From: Actinomycetota bacterium
GTDB lineage: Bacteria > Actinomycetota > UBA4738 > HRBIN12
Length of the DNA stretch: 64,000 bases
Assembly: GCA_035697485.1 (NCBI GenBank)
Contig: DASSCU010000005.1
Span: forward strand, 183,749-247,748
Direction: 5' to 3'
Both the position numbers and the translations under genes were made by a program. Below the pieces are notes generated by a model. That model saw only the letters and a list, made by a program, of their open reading frames with translations. It was not told the DNA's origin and ran no database searches. Numbering within the stretch: position 1 is the first letter of the stretch; each line of letters begins with the position of its first letter. Positions 8,701-18,291 of this stretch are shown one piece after another.

Positions 8701-10055
8701 CCCGTCGCGACGTCGGCCTGGCCGGTCATCCGATCGTGCAGGTACGTGAGCGCGAACCAGGCTGCGGCGACGAGGGCCATCACGATCAGGAGCGATATCC
8801 AGCCGAGGTTGGCGAAGAACAGGACCAGCGCCCCGAGCGCGACGGCCACCACGCGGAGGATGGGCGCGTGCTCACCGAGCCAGCGGATCCACCCCGCGTC
8901 GCGCGGCACCAGCGTGCCGTCGGAGGCGCGCGCGAACGTTCGGGTCAGCCATGGTGGCCGTCCGGCGAGATATGCACCGATCCCGATGAGGATCGCCGCC
9001 ACCAGCATCAGGGTCGTGAAGTCGCGCAGATCCTGGAAGACGTCGCTCGTGACCGCACCCACCGCCGCCTGGTTCGTCTCACCGGTCACTCGGTCGACGA
9101 TCGCGTCGTCGAGGCGGAGTGCGAGGCGCCGGACCACGATCAGTCCGATCGCCGCGCCGAACCCGAGCCAGATCGCGGTGCGCAGGCGCCGTGGGGACAA
9201 CACGAACGCGATGATCGCGAGCACGAGCGTGAGTGCCACGAGCGCGTAGATCACGCGGTCGATCGTGACGATGGCCGCCTGCGCCGCCGGAAGGGCGTCG
9301 GACTCGAAGACCTTGATCTGGCCGAAGTCCTTCGGCAGCTCCACGCCGAACTGCTGCTCGAGCAGGCCGACCGCCTGCTCGATGTTGGCCTCGGTGATCG
9401 TCGGGATGTCGATCGTCCGGTTGAAGATCTCCGACAGCTGCCCCTCGAGCGACGCCAACGCATCGTTGATGAACGGGAGCAGGTTGATGTAGACGGCGTC
9501 GCCCTCGATCGTGGCGTTCGTGCTCTCACCCCTGAGCAGCGCGATCGCCTGGGAGTGCGCCCTCGTGAGCGCGGTGTTCCAGAGGTTCTGGAACGCGTCG
9601 CTGGCGATCGCCTGTTCGGTGCGCTTCAGCAACACGTTGCGGATGCCGTCGGTGATCGGTGCCGCGAGCAGTGCGGGTGACACGGGGAGCTCACCCTGAT
9701 CCAACCCCGCCAGCGCGGTCGAGACCCGGTCCTCGACCTGCAGGCCCTCCATGACGCGGTCGGTCAAACGCACGCTCAGGGCCTCCTGCACCGAGGGGTC
9801 GTCGATCACCGGACCCACGGTGGCGACGAAGCGGTCGGTGTCGAGCGCGACGGCTCGCGCCCATGCGCCGACCACCGTCACGACCAACGACAGCACGGTG
9901 AGGAACACGAACAACCCGGACAGTCGGCGTCGGAGCTTCAGGCGTCCGGGCTCCCCTCGAAGCGGGCTCCCACACGTCGGGCAGAAGTTGATCTCGGGAT
10001 CGGTCTCAGGTCGTCCGCACCGCGGACACTCGACTCGCGCTTCCTGCTGGCTCAC
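8697..10055 (-). CDS. Zinc-ribbon membrane protein of unknown function
   Basis: A 452-residue protein starting at a GTG 7 nt after a GGGAGGG site; an upstream in-frame ATG lacks such a site. Residues 1-35 form a zinc ribbon (CPRCG and CPTCG pairs). A membrane segment follows (LSGLFVFLTVLSLVVTVVG), then a large, presumably extracytoplasmic domain of about 170 residues rich in helices, then two central and two C-terminal membrane segments. The layout recalls actinobacterial integral membrane proteins with a TVGPVIDDPSVQ-type periplasmic domain. No catalytic motif is visible. It overlaps the YihY gene (GTGA), so the two products may act together at the membrane. Confidence 0.8.
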   Translation of the reverse strand: MSQQEARVECPRCGRPETDPEINFCPTCGSPLRGEPGRLKLRRRLSGLFVFLTVLSLVVTVVGAWARAVALDTDRFVATVGPVIDDPSVQEALSVRLTDRVMEGLQVEDRVSTALAGLDQGELPVSPALLAAPITDGIRNVLLKRTEQAIASDAFQNLWNTALTRAHSQAIALLRGESTNATIEGDAVYINLLPFINDALASLEGQLSEIFNRTIDIPTITEANIEQAVGLLEQQFGVELPKDFGQIKVFESDALPAAQAAIVTIDRVIYALVALTLVLAIIAFVLSPRRLRTAIWLGFGAAIGLIVVRRLALRLDDAIVDRVTGETNQAAVGAVTSDVFQDLRDFTTLMLVAAILIGIGAYLAGRPPWLTRTFARASDGTLVPRDAGWIRWLGEHAPILRVVAVALGALVLFFANLGWISLLIVMALVAAAWFALTYLHDRMTGQADVATG

Positions 10056-10222
10056 GATCGTTCCCTCCCGTCGGCGCCCGGAAGCTTCGGGCCCAGCCAT
10101 TATCGCCGCAGGCTTGCCGCCCGTGTTCACCCCGATAGCACGAACTCCGTGGGACCCCGTTATCCCTGAGCCGCGGGCCGGGTGTAGGCTGCGTCCACCC
10201 AGTCTTTGAACGGAGATTCAAC

Positions 10223-11857
10223 ATGTCGCAGCAGCAGGGCAACCGATACGACGCGATCGTGGTCGGCGGCGGCCACAACGGCCTCGTCGCTGCCGCGCTC
10301 CTCGCCAAGCGCGGCGCGCGCACGCTCGTGCTCGAGAAGCGTCACAAGACGGGCGGCGCGGCCGACACGAGCCAGCCGTGGCCCGACGAGTACCCCGGCG
10401 TCAAGGTCAACACGCTCAGCTACACGATGTCGCTGATGCCCCCATCGCTCCGCCGCGAGCTCCAGCTCGAACGGTTCGGCTTCAAGCTGCTGCCGCTCGG
10501 CCAGGGGTACATGCCGATGCGCGCAGGCGGCTCGATCATCCAGGCCGACGACGACAGGAAGACCCGCGACTCGATCGCGAAGGTCTCCAAGCGCGACGCG
10601 GACGCCTACTTCGAGTTCTACGAGTGGATCTCGCGCGTCTCCGACATCCTCGGGCCGCTGTTGATGGAGACGCCGCCCCACGTCGGCTCGAAGAAGCCCG
10701 GCGACCTGTGGGACCTCGGCAAGCTCGCGTGGAAGCTGCGCTCGCACGTCGACGAAGCCATCGTGGGCGACATCACCCGCCTGTTCACGATGAGTGCCAC
10801 GGAGCTGCTCGAGCGCTGGTTCGAGTCTCCCGAGATGAAGGGCTTCATGGCGGTCAACGGCATCATCGGCACGTGGGCAGGCCCCGACGCGCCGGGAACC
10901 GCCTACGTGCTGATGCACCACTCCGTCGGCGACATCGGCGACGGCCAGGTCGCGAGCTGGGGGTTCATGGAAGGCGGCATGGGCGCCGTCTCGAAAGCGT
11001 GCGAGGAATCGGCGAAGTTCTTCGGCGCGGAGGTCCGCGTCGATGCGCCGGTCGAGAGGATCACCACCTCGAACGGCCGGGCGACCGGTGTCGTGCTCGA
11101 GGGCGGCGAGGAGATCGCCTCGACGCTCGTCGTCACCGCCGTGCATCCGAAGATCACGTTCCTGCAGCAGCTCGATCGCAACGAGCTGCCGAGCTCGTTC
11201 GTGCACGACATCGAGCAGTGGAAGACGCGCAGCGGCACCGTGAAGATCAACCTCGCGATCGACCGGCTGCCGACGTTCACCGCCGACCCCGACCTCGACC
11301 CCGAGATCCACGGCGGGGCGATCGAGCTGCTCGACGACGTGGAGCAGTTGGAGCAGGCCTACCAGCAGGCCCGGTTCGGCGAGGCGGCCACGCGTCCGTT
11401 CAGCGACACCGAGATCCCGACGGTGGTCGACCGCACGCTGGCGCCAGACGGCATCCACACCGTCTCGATGTTCACCCAGTGGTGCCCGGCCGACTGGGCC
11501 GACGACGAGGACGACCACACCGAGGAGCTCGAGGCCTACGCCGACCGGCTGATCGGCCACATGGACGAGGTTGCACCGGGGTTCCGCGACAGCGTGCTCG
11601 CTCGCCAGATCATCGGCCCGAAGCAGATGCAGGAGGGGTGGGACCTGATCGGCGGGAACATCTTCCACGGGGAGCTCACGGTCGATCAGCTGTTCCACAT
11701 GCGTCCGGCGGTCGGCTACGCCGACTACCGGACGCCGATCGCGGGTCTGTACCAGGCCTCCAGCGCCACCCATGCGGGCGGCGGCGTCACGGGCTTGCCC
11801 GGTCACCACTGCGTGCGCGAGATCATCAGGGACAAGAAGCGGAAGTCGCCGAGCTAG
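10223..11857 (+). CDS. FAD-dependent oxidoreductase, phytoene-desaturase / PYROXD2-like
   Basis: A 544-residue flavoprotein with an N-terminal dinucleotide-binding motif (DAIVVGGGHNGLVAAALLAKRG) and HKTGGAA, typical of the CrtI-like amine-oxidase superfamily. The C-terminal signature YQASSATHAGGGVTGLPGHHC closes the FAD site. It matches the PYROXD2/beta-carotene-ketolase-like branch rather than true CrtI, and no carotenoid genes are nearby, so the substrate is unknown. ATG follows a GGAG site; a TAGGCT box about 35 nt upstream is a plausible -10. Confidence 0.88.
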   Translation: MSQQQGNRYDAIVVGGGHNGLVAAALLAKRGARTLVLEKRHKTGGAADTSQPWPDEYPGVKVNTLSYTMSLMPPSLRRELQLERFGFKLLPLGQGYMPMRAGGSIIQADDDRKTRDSIAKVSKRDADAYFEFYEWISRVSDILGPLLMETPPHVGSKKPGDLWDLGKLAWKLRSHVDEAIVGDITRLFTMSATELLERWFESPEMKGFMAVNGIIGTWAGPDAPGTAYVLMHHSVGDIGDGQVASWGFMEGGMGAVSKACEESAKFFGAEVRVDAPVERITTSNGRATGVVLEGGEEIASTLVVTAVHPKITFLQQLDRNELPSSFVHDIEQWKTRSGTVKINLAIDRLPTFTADPDLDPEIHGGAIELLDDVEQLEQAYQQARFGEAATRPFSDTEIPTVVDRTLAPDGIHTVSMFTQWCPADWADDEDDHTEELEAYADRLIGHMDEVAPGFRDSVLARQIIGPKQMQEGWDLIGGNIFHGELTVDQLFHMRPAVGYADYRTPIAGLYQASSATHAGGGVTGLPGHHCVREIIRDKKRKSPS

Positions 11858-11894
11858 GCTTGCCTTGCCGGTCGTGACCGGCGGGGGGACAGGC

Positions 11895-13646
11895 GTGACC
11901 GGATCGGGTCGTCCGTCGATGCTCGGGTCAGAGCCCGGCCGCACGTCCTGGCTGCCGGGGCTCGACGCGCTCCGCAACTACCAGGTCGCGTGGCTGCGCT
12001 CCGACGTGGTCGCCGGTGTGGTGCTCGCGGCCTTCCTGGTGCCGGTCGGCATGGGCTACGCGGAGGCAGCCGGGCTACCGGCGATCACCGGCCTGTACGC
12101 CACGATCGTGCCCCTCGTTGCCTACGCGGTCTTCGGGCCCTCGCGCGTGCTGGTGCTGGGGCCGGATTCCTCGCTCGCGCCGGTGATCGCCGCCGTCGTC
12201 GTCGGCGTGTCCGCCGGCACCCCGACCACGGCGATCGAGGTCGCGGGCGCGCTGGCCGTGCTCACGGGACTGGTGATCGCGGCCACCGGGTTCTTCAGAC
12301 TCGGCTTCGTCACTGAGCTGCTGTCGCGACCGACCAGGCTCGGCTACCTGACCGGCATCGCGCTCACGATCGTGGTGGGCCAGATCCCGAAGATGCTCGG
12401 GTTCACGGTCGGGGCCGACGACCTGCTCGACCAGATCGAGGCGATCGCCGACGCCGTGCGCAGCGGGGCCGCCGACCCCGTCACCGCGGTCGTCGGGGCA
12501 TCGGCGCTGATCCTGATCGTCGTGCTCGGCCGGTGGGCCCCGCGCCTCCCTGCGACCCTGATCGTCGTGGTCGGCGGCATCGCGGCCGTCGCTCTCTTCG
12601 ATCTGCAGATCGTTACGGTCGGGGTGCTACCGGAGGGTCTTCCGTCATTCGTCGTGCCGACGATGCCGAGGGACGTCCTCCCGGAGTTGATCACGGCGGC
12701 GTTCGCGATCGCGTTGGTGGCGACCGCCGACACGAGCGTGCTCTCCCAGTCGCTGGCCTCGCGACGTAAGGAAGAGGTCGACCCCGACCGCGAGCTCGTC
12801 GCGCTCGGCGTCGCGAACCTCGCGACCGGGTTCTTCCAGGGGTTCCCGATCTCGAGCAGCGCATCGCGGACGCCGGTCGCGATCGCGGCGGGCGCCCGGT
12901 CGCAGCTCACGCCGCTGGTCGGCGCGACCGCCGTCGCCCTCATGCTCGTCGTCGCGCCGGGGCTGCTCCGCGACCTGCCACAGGCAGTGCTCGGGGCCGT
13001 GGTCGTCGCGGCCGCCGTGCGCCTCGTCGACGCGGCGGAGATCCGCCGGCTCTGGCGCATGCGGCGCACCGAGTTCGCCCTCTGGGCGGCCGCCTTCCTC
13101 GGGGTTGCGGTGCTCGGTGTGCTGCCCGGCGTGTTCGTGGCGATCGTGCTCTCCCTCGTCGACTTCGTCCGGCGGGCATGGCGGCCCTACGACGCCACCC
13201 TCGTCCGCGTCGACGAGCTGAAGGGCTACCACGACGTCGAGCGTCACCCCGAAGGACGGACGATCCCCGGGCTGCTGCTCTACCGCTTCGACGCGCCTCT
13301 GTTCTTCGCGAACGCGTCGTTCTTCCGCCGGGAGGTGCGAGCGCACGTTGCGGCAGCCGAGGAGCCGGTGCGCTGGGTCGTCGTCGCCGCGGAGCCGATC
13401 ACCGATATCGACACCACCGCCGCCGACATGCTCGGCGAGTTGATGGACGACTTCGATTCCGCCGGCATCACGCTGGCCTTCGCGGAGATGAAAGGACCTG
13501 TGAAGGACCGCCTCCGAGCGTATGGTCTGTACGAGCGCGTCGGCGACGAGCGCTTCTTCCCGACGATCGGCACGGCGGTCGACGGGTATGTGCAGACGTC
13601 GGGTGTCGGATGGGTCGACTGGGAGGAACGCCCTCCCGCCACCTAG
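11895..13646 (+). CDS. SulP-family inorganic anion transporter
   Basis: A 583-residue permease: 10-12 membrane segments (family motif LVPVGMGYAEAAGLPAITGLYATIVPLVAYAVFGPSR split over the first helices, and FFQGFPISSSASRTPVAIAAGARSQLTPLVGA) followed by a C-terminal STAS domain beginning near YRFDAPLFFANASFFRREV. These proteins carry sulfate, bicarbonate or dicarboxylates; substrate not deducible. The GTG at 11895 follows a G-rich site; an in-frame ATG at 11919 is the alternative start. It lies 37 bp after the flavoprotein gene and may be cotranscribed. Confidence 0.9.
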   Translation: MTGSGRPSMLGSEPGRTSWLPGLDALRNYQVAWLRSDVVAGVVLAAFLVPVGMGYAEAAGLPAITGLYATIVPLVAYAVFGPSRVLVLGPDSSLAPVIAAVVVGVSAGTPTTAIEVAGALAVLTGLVIAATGFFRLGFVTELLSRPTRLGYLTGIALTIVVGQIPKMLGFTVGADDLLDQIEAIADAVRSGAADPVTAVVGASALILIVVLGRWAPRLPATLIVVVGGIAAVALFDLQIVTVGVLPEGLPSFVVPTMPRDVLPELITAAFAIALVATADTSVLSQSLASRRKEEVDPDRELVALGVANLATGFFQGFPISSSASRTPVAIAAGARSQLTPLVGATAVALMLVVAPGLLRDLPQAVLGAVVVAAAVRLVDAAEIRRLWRMRRTEFALWAAAFLGVAVLGVLPGVFVAIVLSLVDFVRRAWRPYDATLVRVDELKGYHDVERHPEGRTIPGLLLYRFDAPLFFANASFFRREVRAHVAAAEEPVRWVVVAAEPITDIDTTAADMLGELMDDFDSAGITLAFAEMKGPVKDRLRAYGLYERVGDERFFPTIGTAVDGYVQTSGVGWVDWEERPPAT

Positions 13647-13755
13647 GTCCAACGGCCGATGCGCGAAGAACCGTCGAAGGTCCTATGCGGAATCACCCGC
13701 CGCTACCCGAAAACAGGTAACGAAGCGTCCCCGAACCTCGGGAGGGGTGAGAGTC

Positions 13756-14208
13756 ATGCGACAGTGGGAATTGATCGGCATCACCGACACGGTGCCGACG
13801 CCGCAGGCACCGCCGCCTCCGCGCTCGCGGTTCGCGAACGCGGAGACGATCGGGGCGGCTGCGGAGGGGCGTCCCGTGTTCTTCTGGAGCACCGACACGG
13901 CGTTGCGTGTGCGCACGGTGACGGGAGCGGCGTCCGAAGTGGTCGGGTTGTCACGCTCGAAGCTCGAAGGCCGGGACGTGATCGCGATCTTCGGCATGGA
14001 AGGTCCGAGCCTGGCGCTGCTCGACGCGCACGTGGCCGCCCTGAACGGCGAGACGGCCGAGTTCACCCTCGAAGGGGCGCACGCCTCTGTGAGGTGCCAG
14101 GTCGCTCCGACGCACGATGCGCTCGACCGGGTGATCGGCACGTTCTGCCTGGCGACCAAGGTGGAGCGGGTGGACCTGCGCGAGGTACCCGAACCAGCGG
14201 TCGCGTAA
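13756..14208 (+). CDS. PAS-domain-like small protein
   Basis: A 150-residue soluble protein. After a proline-rich N-terminus (about 12-25), residues 35-145 look like a single PAS/PAC domain: VFFWSTDTALRVRTVTGAAS, VVGLSRSKLEGRDVIAIFG, a HVAALNGETAEFTLEG beta segment and the terminal VIGTFCLATKV strand, which match typical PAS spacing. No output domain follows, so it would act by binding a partner or a ligand. The ATG is preceded by GGGAGGGG at good distance. The 110 bp upstream of it hold no clear riboswitch. Confidence 0.7.
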   Translation: MRQWELIGITDTVPTPQAPPPPRSRFANAETIGAAAEGRPVFFWSTDTALRVRTVTGAASEVVGLSRSKLEGRDVIAIFGMEGPSLALLDAHVAALNGETAEFTLEGAHASVRCQVAPTHDALDRVIGTFCLATKVERVDLREVPEPAVA

Positions 14209-14281
14209 CCGACACAGCGTCTCCGGCGTCCGACCGCCCGTCCGGCGCCGGGGTCGAACCGGGATCGGCCAGCCTGCCGCG

Positions 14282-15556
14282 TCAGTCCCGGAACGACGCC
14301 ACGGCCCCGAGGATCCTCTCCGTCTCCTCGGGGCCGTGCGTCGTGCTCAGGGTCCACAGTTCGTAACCCGACGGCGGCAGTGCCACGCCGTTGGCCAGCA
14401 TGTGGTGGAAGAACCGTCCGTAGCGGCCGTGGTCGGCGGCGCGCGCCCCGTCGAAGTCGCGCACGGGCCGGTCGGTGAAGAAGACGCTGAACAAGGATCC
14501 CGCCCGGTTGACCATCGCCGGGATGCCGGCCGCCTCGAGCGACGTCTCGATGCCGCCGATGAGGACGTCGGCGGTGGCTTCCAGTTTCGGGTACGGATCT
14601 TCGAGGCGTGCCAGGTCGAGCGTCGCGATGCCGGCAGCCACCGCGACGGGGTTCCCGCTGAGGGTGCCTGCCTGATAGACCGGGCCCTCGGGGGCGAGGT
14701 GCGCCATCAGGTCGGCGCGCCCGCCGAACGCCGCGCACGGGAACCCCCCGCCCATCACCTTGCCGAGCACGGTGAGATCCGGCGTGACGCCGTAGAACGA
14801 CTGCGCGCCGCCGTAGGCGATGCGGAACCCCGTGATCACCTCGTCGAACAGGAGCAGCACCCCGTGCTCGTCGCAGAGCGCGCGGAGCCCCCCGAGGAAG
14901 CCGGGCTCGGGCGGCACGACGCCCATGTTCGCGGCCACGGGTTCGACCGCGACGACCGCGACGTCATCGCCGCGCTCGGCGAGGATCGCGCGCACGGCGA
15001 TCAGGTCGTTGAACGGGGCGGTGAGGGTGTCGCGAGCGGCACCCTCGGTCACACCGGGTGATGACGGGATCCCGAGCGTCGCGAGCCCGCTGCCGGCGCC
15101 CTTGGCCAGCAGCGGGTCGGAGTGGCCGTGGTAGCACCCGTCGAACTTCACGATCAGGTCTCGCCCGGTCGCGCCGCGGGCGAGCCGGATCGCGCTCATC
15201 GCGGCTTCCGTGCCGCTGTTCACGAGCCGAACACGGTCGATGCCGGGCACCGCCTCGACGATACGCTCCGCCAGCCCCACCTCACCGGGCGTCGGCGCAC
15301 CGTAGGAGGTGCCACGGGCCGCCGCGGCGGTCGCGGCGTCGACGATCTCGGCCCGGGCGTGTCCGAACAGCAACGCGCCCCAGGACTGCACGAGGTCGAC
15401 GTAGCGGTTCCCGTCGACGTCGACGATCTCCGCACCCTGCCCGTGATCGATGAACAGGGGTGTGCCACCGACCGACCCGAACGCTCGCACGGGGGAGTCG
15501 ACCCCGCCTGGGATCACGGCCCGGGCCCGGTCGAACAGCTCTTCGGAACCGCTCAT
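14282..15556 (-). CDS. hemL: Glutamate-1-semialdehyde 2,1-aminomutase
   Basis: A 424-residue PLP enzyme of aminotransferase class III that converts glutamate-1-semialdehyde to 5-aminolevulinate, step three of the C5 pathway. PLP lysine is Lys266 in LGKVMGGGFP; other signatures are LVNSGTEAAMSAIRLARG, DGCYHGHSD and LLLFDEVITGFR. The ATG overlaps the hemB stop (ATGA), so it is the last gene of the hemACDBL operon. Length and motifs are complete. Confidence 0.97.
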   Translation of the reverse strand: MSGSEELFDRARAVIPGGVDSPVRAFGSVGGTPLFIDHGQGAEIVDVDGNRYVDLVQSWGALLFGHARAEIVDAATAAAARGTSYGAPTPGEVGLAERIVEAVPGIDRVRLVNSGTEAAMSAIRLARGATGRDLIVKFDGCYHGHSDPLLAKGAGSGLATLGIPSSPGVTEGAARDTLTAPFNDLIAVRAILAERGDDVAVVAVEPVAANMGVVPPEPGFLGGLRALCDEHGVLLLFDEVITGFRIAYGGAQSFYGVTPDLTVLGKVMGGGFPCAAFGGRADLMAHLAPEGPVYQAGTLSGNPVAVAAGIATLDLARLEDPYPKLEATADVLIGGIETSLEAAGIPAMVNRAGSLFSVFFTDRPVRDFDGARAADHGRYGRFFHHMLANGVALPPSGYELWTLSTTHGPEETERILGAVASFRD

Positions 15557-16539
15557 GCCTCGTCGCGAAGCCACGTCGCGGCGTCCTTCGCGTGGTAGGT
15601 GAGGATCATGTCGGCGCCGGCGCGGCGGATCGACGTCAGGATCTCCAGCACCGTGCGCCGCTCGTCGAGCCAGCGGTTGGCCGTGGCCGCCTTCACCATC
15701 GCGTACTCGCCGCTCACGTGGTAGGCGGCCACGGGGAACCCGGTCTCCCGCTTCGCGCGATGCACCACGTCGAGGTAGGGGAGCGCCGGCTTCACCATCA
15801 CGATGTCGGCGCCCTCGTCGATGTCGGTCCGGATCTCGCGGAGGGCCTCGTCGGCGTTCGCCGGATCCTGCTGATAGCCCGTGCGATCGCCGAACCGCGG
15901 CGCACCCTCCGCCGCCTCGCGGAACGGCCCGTACAGGGCGCTCGCGAACTTCGCCGCGTAGGCCATGACCGCGACGTCGTCGCGCCCGGCGACGTCGAGC
16001 GCCTCGCGGATCGCGCCGACCTGGCCGTCCATCATGCCGCTCGGCCCGATCACGTGCGCGCCGGCGTCCGCCTGTGCCTGCGCGATGCGCCGGTAGCGCT
16101 CGAGCGTCGCATCGTTGTCGACCTCGTTGCGGTCGTTCAACACGCCGCAGTGGCCGTGATCGGTGTACTCGTCGAGGCAGAGGTCGCTCATCACGACCGC
16201 GTCGTCGCCGAATTCCTCGCGCAGCGCCGCGATCGCCCGTTGCCCGATGCCGGCGGGGTGCCAGGCCTGCGAGCCCTCGGGGTCCTTCGTGGCGGGCACA
16301 CCGAAGAGCATGAACGCGCGCACGCCGGTCTCCGCCGTGGCGACCGCCTCCTTGCGCAGCGACTCGAGGGTGTGCTGGAGCTGCCCGGGCATCGACGAGA
16401 TCGGGACCGGCTCGTCGATGCCCTCCTTGCAGAACATCGGCACGATCAGATCGTCGGCGTGCAGCCGGGTCTCGCGCACGAGGGCTCGCAGCGCGGGCGT
16501 GCGTCGCAGCCGCCGCGGCCGGTGCTCGGGGAAGCTCAT
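15553..16539 (-). CDS. hemB: Porphobilinogen synthase (5-aminolevulinate dehydratase)
   Basis: A 328-residue enzyme that condenses two 5-aminolevulinate molecules to porphobilinogen. Schiff-base lysines are Lys197 (AAKFASALYGPFREAA) and Lys250 (MVKPALPYLDV). The metal region reads DLCLDEYTDHGHCG (Cys121, Asp123, Cys131): two of the three zinc cysteines of zinc-type enzymes are kept and one is Asp as in magnesium-type enzymes, so the metal preference is uncertain. The gene starts 67 bp after hemD and its stop overlaps hemL. Confidence 0.97.
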   Translation of the reverse strand: MSFPEHRPRRLRRTPALRALVRETRLHADDLIVPMFCKEGIDEPVPISSMPGQLQHTLESLRKEAVATAETGVRAFMLFGVPATKDPEGSQAWHPAGIGQRAIAALREEFGDDAVVMSDLCLDEYTDHGHCGVLNDRNEVDNDATLERYRRIAQAQADAGAHVIGPSGMMDGQVGAIREALDVAGRDDVAVMAYAAKFASALYGPFREAAEGAPRFGDRTGYQQDPANADEALREIRTDIDEGADIVMVKPALPYLDVVHRAKRETGFPVAAYHVSGEYAMVKAATANRWLDERRTVLEILTSIRRAGADMILTYHAKDAATWLRDEA

Positions 16540-16606
16540 GGCGCCAGGGTACCGGCGGCGCCCAAGCTCGTGCCACCGGGGACACCTGTGCCGATGTCGG
16601 CGCGGG

Positions 16607-17392
16607 TCATCGGGCCAGTGCCCGCATGACCGCCGCGGCCACGCCCTCCACCGTGTGCGGCCGCGCGACCGCATGCACGACCAGACCGTGCGTGCGCGCC
16701 TCCCTCGCGGTGACCGGTCCGATGCACACGACCTTGGGGTTGCCTTTGACCGCCCCGAGGGCGCCGACGAATCCGCGCACGGTCGACGCGCTCGTGAACG
16801 TGACCGCGTCGACCTCACCGCGCCGCAGGGCGTCGCGGGCCTCGGTGGGCAGCGATCGGGGGAAGCGGGTGCGATACGCGTCGACCCGGGTCGGCGACCA
16901 TCCCTTCGCGGCGAGTGCCCCCTCGAGGCCGACGGGCGCGATGTCGGCACGGGCGCAGAGCACTCGGCCGATCCCGCGCGGGAACGCTCGCGCGAGCCCG
17001 CTCGTGGTGAACGTCGCGGGTATCAGGTCGGGATCTCGGCGTGCCCATCGGCGGAACGCCGCCGCCGTGCCGTCGCCGATCGCCGCCACCCTGGTGGCCC
17101 CGAGCGCGCGGGGCCCCGAGAGCCTCGAGGCCAGCATGTCCACGGTGGCGCGGCTGGTCAGGGTCATCCATGCGAAGTCCCCGCGTTGCAGCTCGCGGAG
17201 CGCCCGGGTGAGGGCGGCCGACCGGGCCGGTACGATCTCGATCGCCGGCGCCACGATCGCCCGCGCCCCGAGCCGCCGCAGCAGGGTCACGAGCGACGTC
17301 GACTGGTCGGTGGGTCTCGTGACGAGCACCGTGCGTCCCGCGAGGGGACGGGGCGGCCGGTCGCCGCCACGCCCGGGTCCCGATCGACTCAC
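16607..17392 (-). CDS. hemD: Uroporphyrinogen-III synthase
   Basis: A 261-residue protein starting at a GTG that overlaps the hemC stop (GTGA). It closes hydroxymethylbilane to uroporphyrinogen III. Family marks are the start LAGRTVLVTRPTDQSTSLVTLL, DFAWMTLTSRATVDML, and the second-domain DAVTFTSASTVRGFVG, followed by VVCIGPVTAREARTHGL and HTVEGVAAAVMRAL. HemD is poorly conserved in sequence but these segments and the operon position make the call firm. The stretch upstream in the same frame has no homology and belongs to hemC. Confidence 0.94.
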   Translation of the reverse strand: MSRSGPGRGGDRPPRPLAGRTVLVTRPTDQSTSLVTLLRRLGARAIVAPAIEIVPARSAALTRALRELQRGDFAWMTLTSRATVDMLASRLSGPRALGATRVAAIGDGTAAAFRRWARRDPDLIPATFTTSGLARAFPRGIGRVLCARADIAPVGLEGALAAKGWSPTRVDAYRTRFPRSLPTEARDALRRGEVDAVTFTSASTVRGFVGALGAVKGNPKVVCIGPVTAREARTHGLVVHAVARPHTVEGVAAAVMRALAR

Positions 17393-18291
17393 CCGGACTC
17401 GACCTCGGCGAGGATGCGTTCGGCGCCCTGCGCGATCAGCTCCTTCGCCACCGCGGCCGCGGCGTCCTCGGGGGTCGCGCCCTCGGTCTCGGCACGGAGC
17501 ACCGTGGTGCCGTCCGCCGTCGCGATCACCGCGGTCAGCGAGATCGCCTCCATGCCCACGGTCGCGTGGGCTCCGAGCGGCAACGCGCATCCACCCCCGA
17601 GGCGCCACATCAGCGACCGCTCGGCATCGAGCGCCCGGTGACTGTCGGCGTGATCGAGTGGGGCCAGGGCGGCGATCGTGTCGTCGTCGTCGTCGCGCGC
17701 CTGCACGGCGAGGCAGCCCTGGCCCGGCGCCGGCACCATCATCGCGAGCGGCAACGCACGAGCATGCTCGGGGGCGAGCCCCAGTCGCGAGAGCCCGGCC
17801 GCCGCCAGCACCGCGGCGTCGACCTCGCCCTCCTCGAGCTTGCGCAGCCGCGTCTCGACGTTGCCCCGCAGGTCCACGACCTCGAGTCCCGGGAAGGCGG
17901 CCAGCAGCTGTGCACGCCGTCGCACGCTCGACGTACCGATGAGAGCTCCGCCGCGGAGCTCGCCGGCTTCCCTGCAGATCAACACGTCTGAGGGATCCTC
18001 CCGCTCGGGTACCGCGGCGATCGTGAAGCCCTCGTCCTCCTCGGCCGGCAGGTCCTTGGCCGAATGCACCGCCAGGTCGATGTCACCCGATTCCAGGGCG
18101 TCGAGGATTGTGTCGATCCAGAGGCCCTTGAGTCCCTGCGGCGACGAGTCGACCCTCGCGCCCTCGTCGCCTGACGTGCTCATCGGGACGATGTCGGCGA
18201 TCACGCCGGTGGCGTCGAGCCGGATTCGGATCTCCTCCGCTTGCGCGAGCGCGAGCGGGGAGCGTCGGGTGCCGATACGCAGGGCGCTCAC
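17389..18291 (-). CDS. hemC: Hydroxymethylbilane synthase (porphobilinogen deaminase)
   Basis: A 300-residue enzyme that joins four porphobilinogens into hydroxymethylbilane. Features: RIGTRRSPLALAQAEEI at the N-terminus, HSAKDLP, GTSSVRRRAQL, RGNVETRLRKLEEGEVDA, the APGQGCLAVQ motif, and the dipyrromethane-cofactor cysteine Cys235 in GGGCALPLGAHA. The GTG start overlaps the hemA stop (GTGA) and its own stop overlaps the hemD start, so it is coupled on both sides. Confidence 0.97.
   Translation of the reverse strand: MSALRIGTRRSPLALAQAEEIRIRLDATGVIADIVPMSTSGDEGARVDSSPQGLKGLWIDTILDALESGDIDLAVHSAKDLPAEEDEGFTIAAVPEREDPSDVLICREAGELRGGALIGTSSVRRRAQLLAAFPGLEVVDLRGNVETRLRKLEEGEVDAAVLAAAGLSRLGLAPEHARALPLAMMVPAPGQGCLAVQARDDDDDTIAALAPLDHADSHRALDAERSLMWRLGGGCALPLGAHATVGMEAISLTAVIATADGTTVLRAETEGATPEDAAAAVAKELIAQGAERILAEVESG

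Noticed and set aside
10223..11857. True phytoene desaturase (crtI) of a carotenoid cluster
   Set aside because: The protein belongs to a broader CrtI-like branch and no crtB, crtE or other carotenoid gene is adjacent.
13647..13755. Possible riboswitch or structured leader before the PAS-like gene
   Set aside because: Only weak short pairings and a normal ribosome site; no known riboswitch core was recognised.
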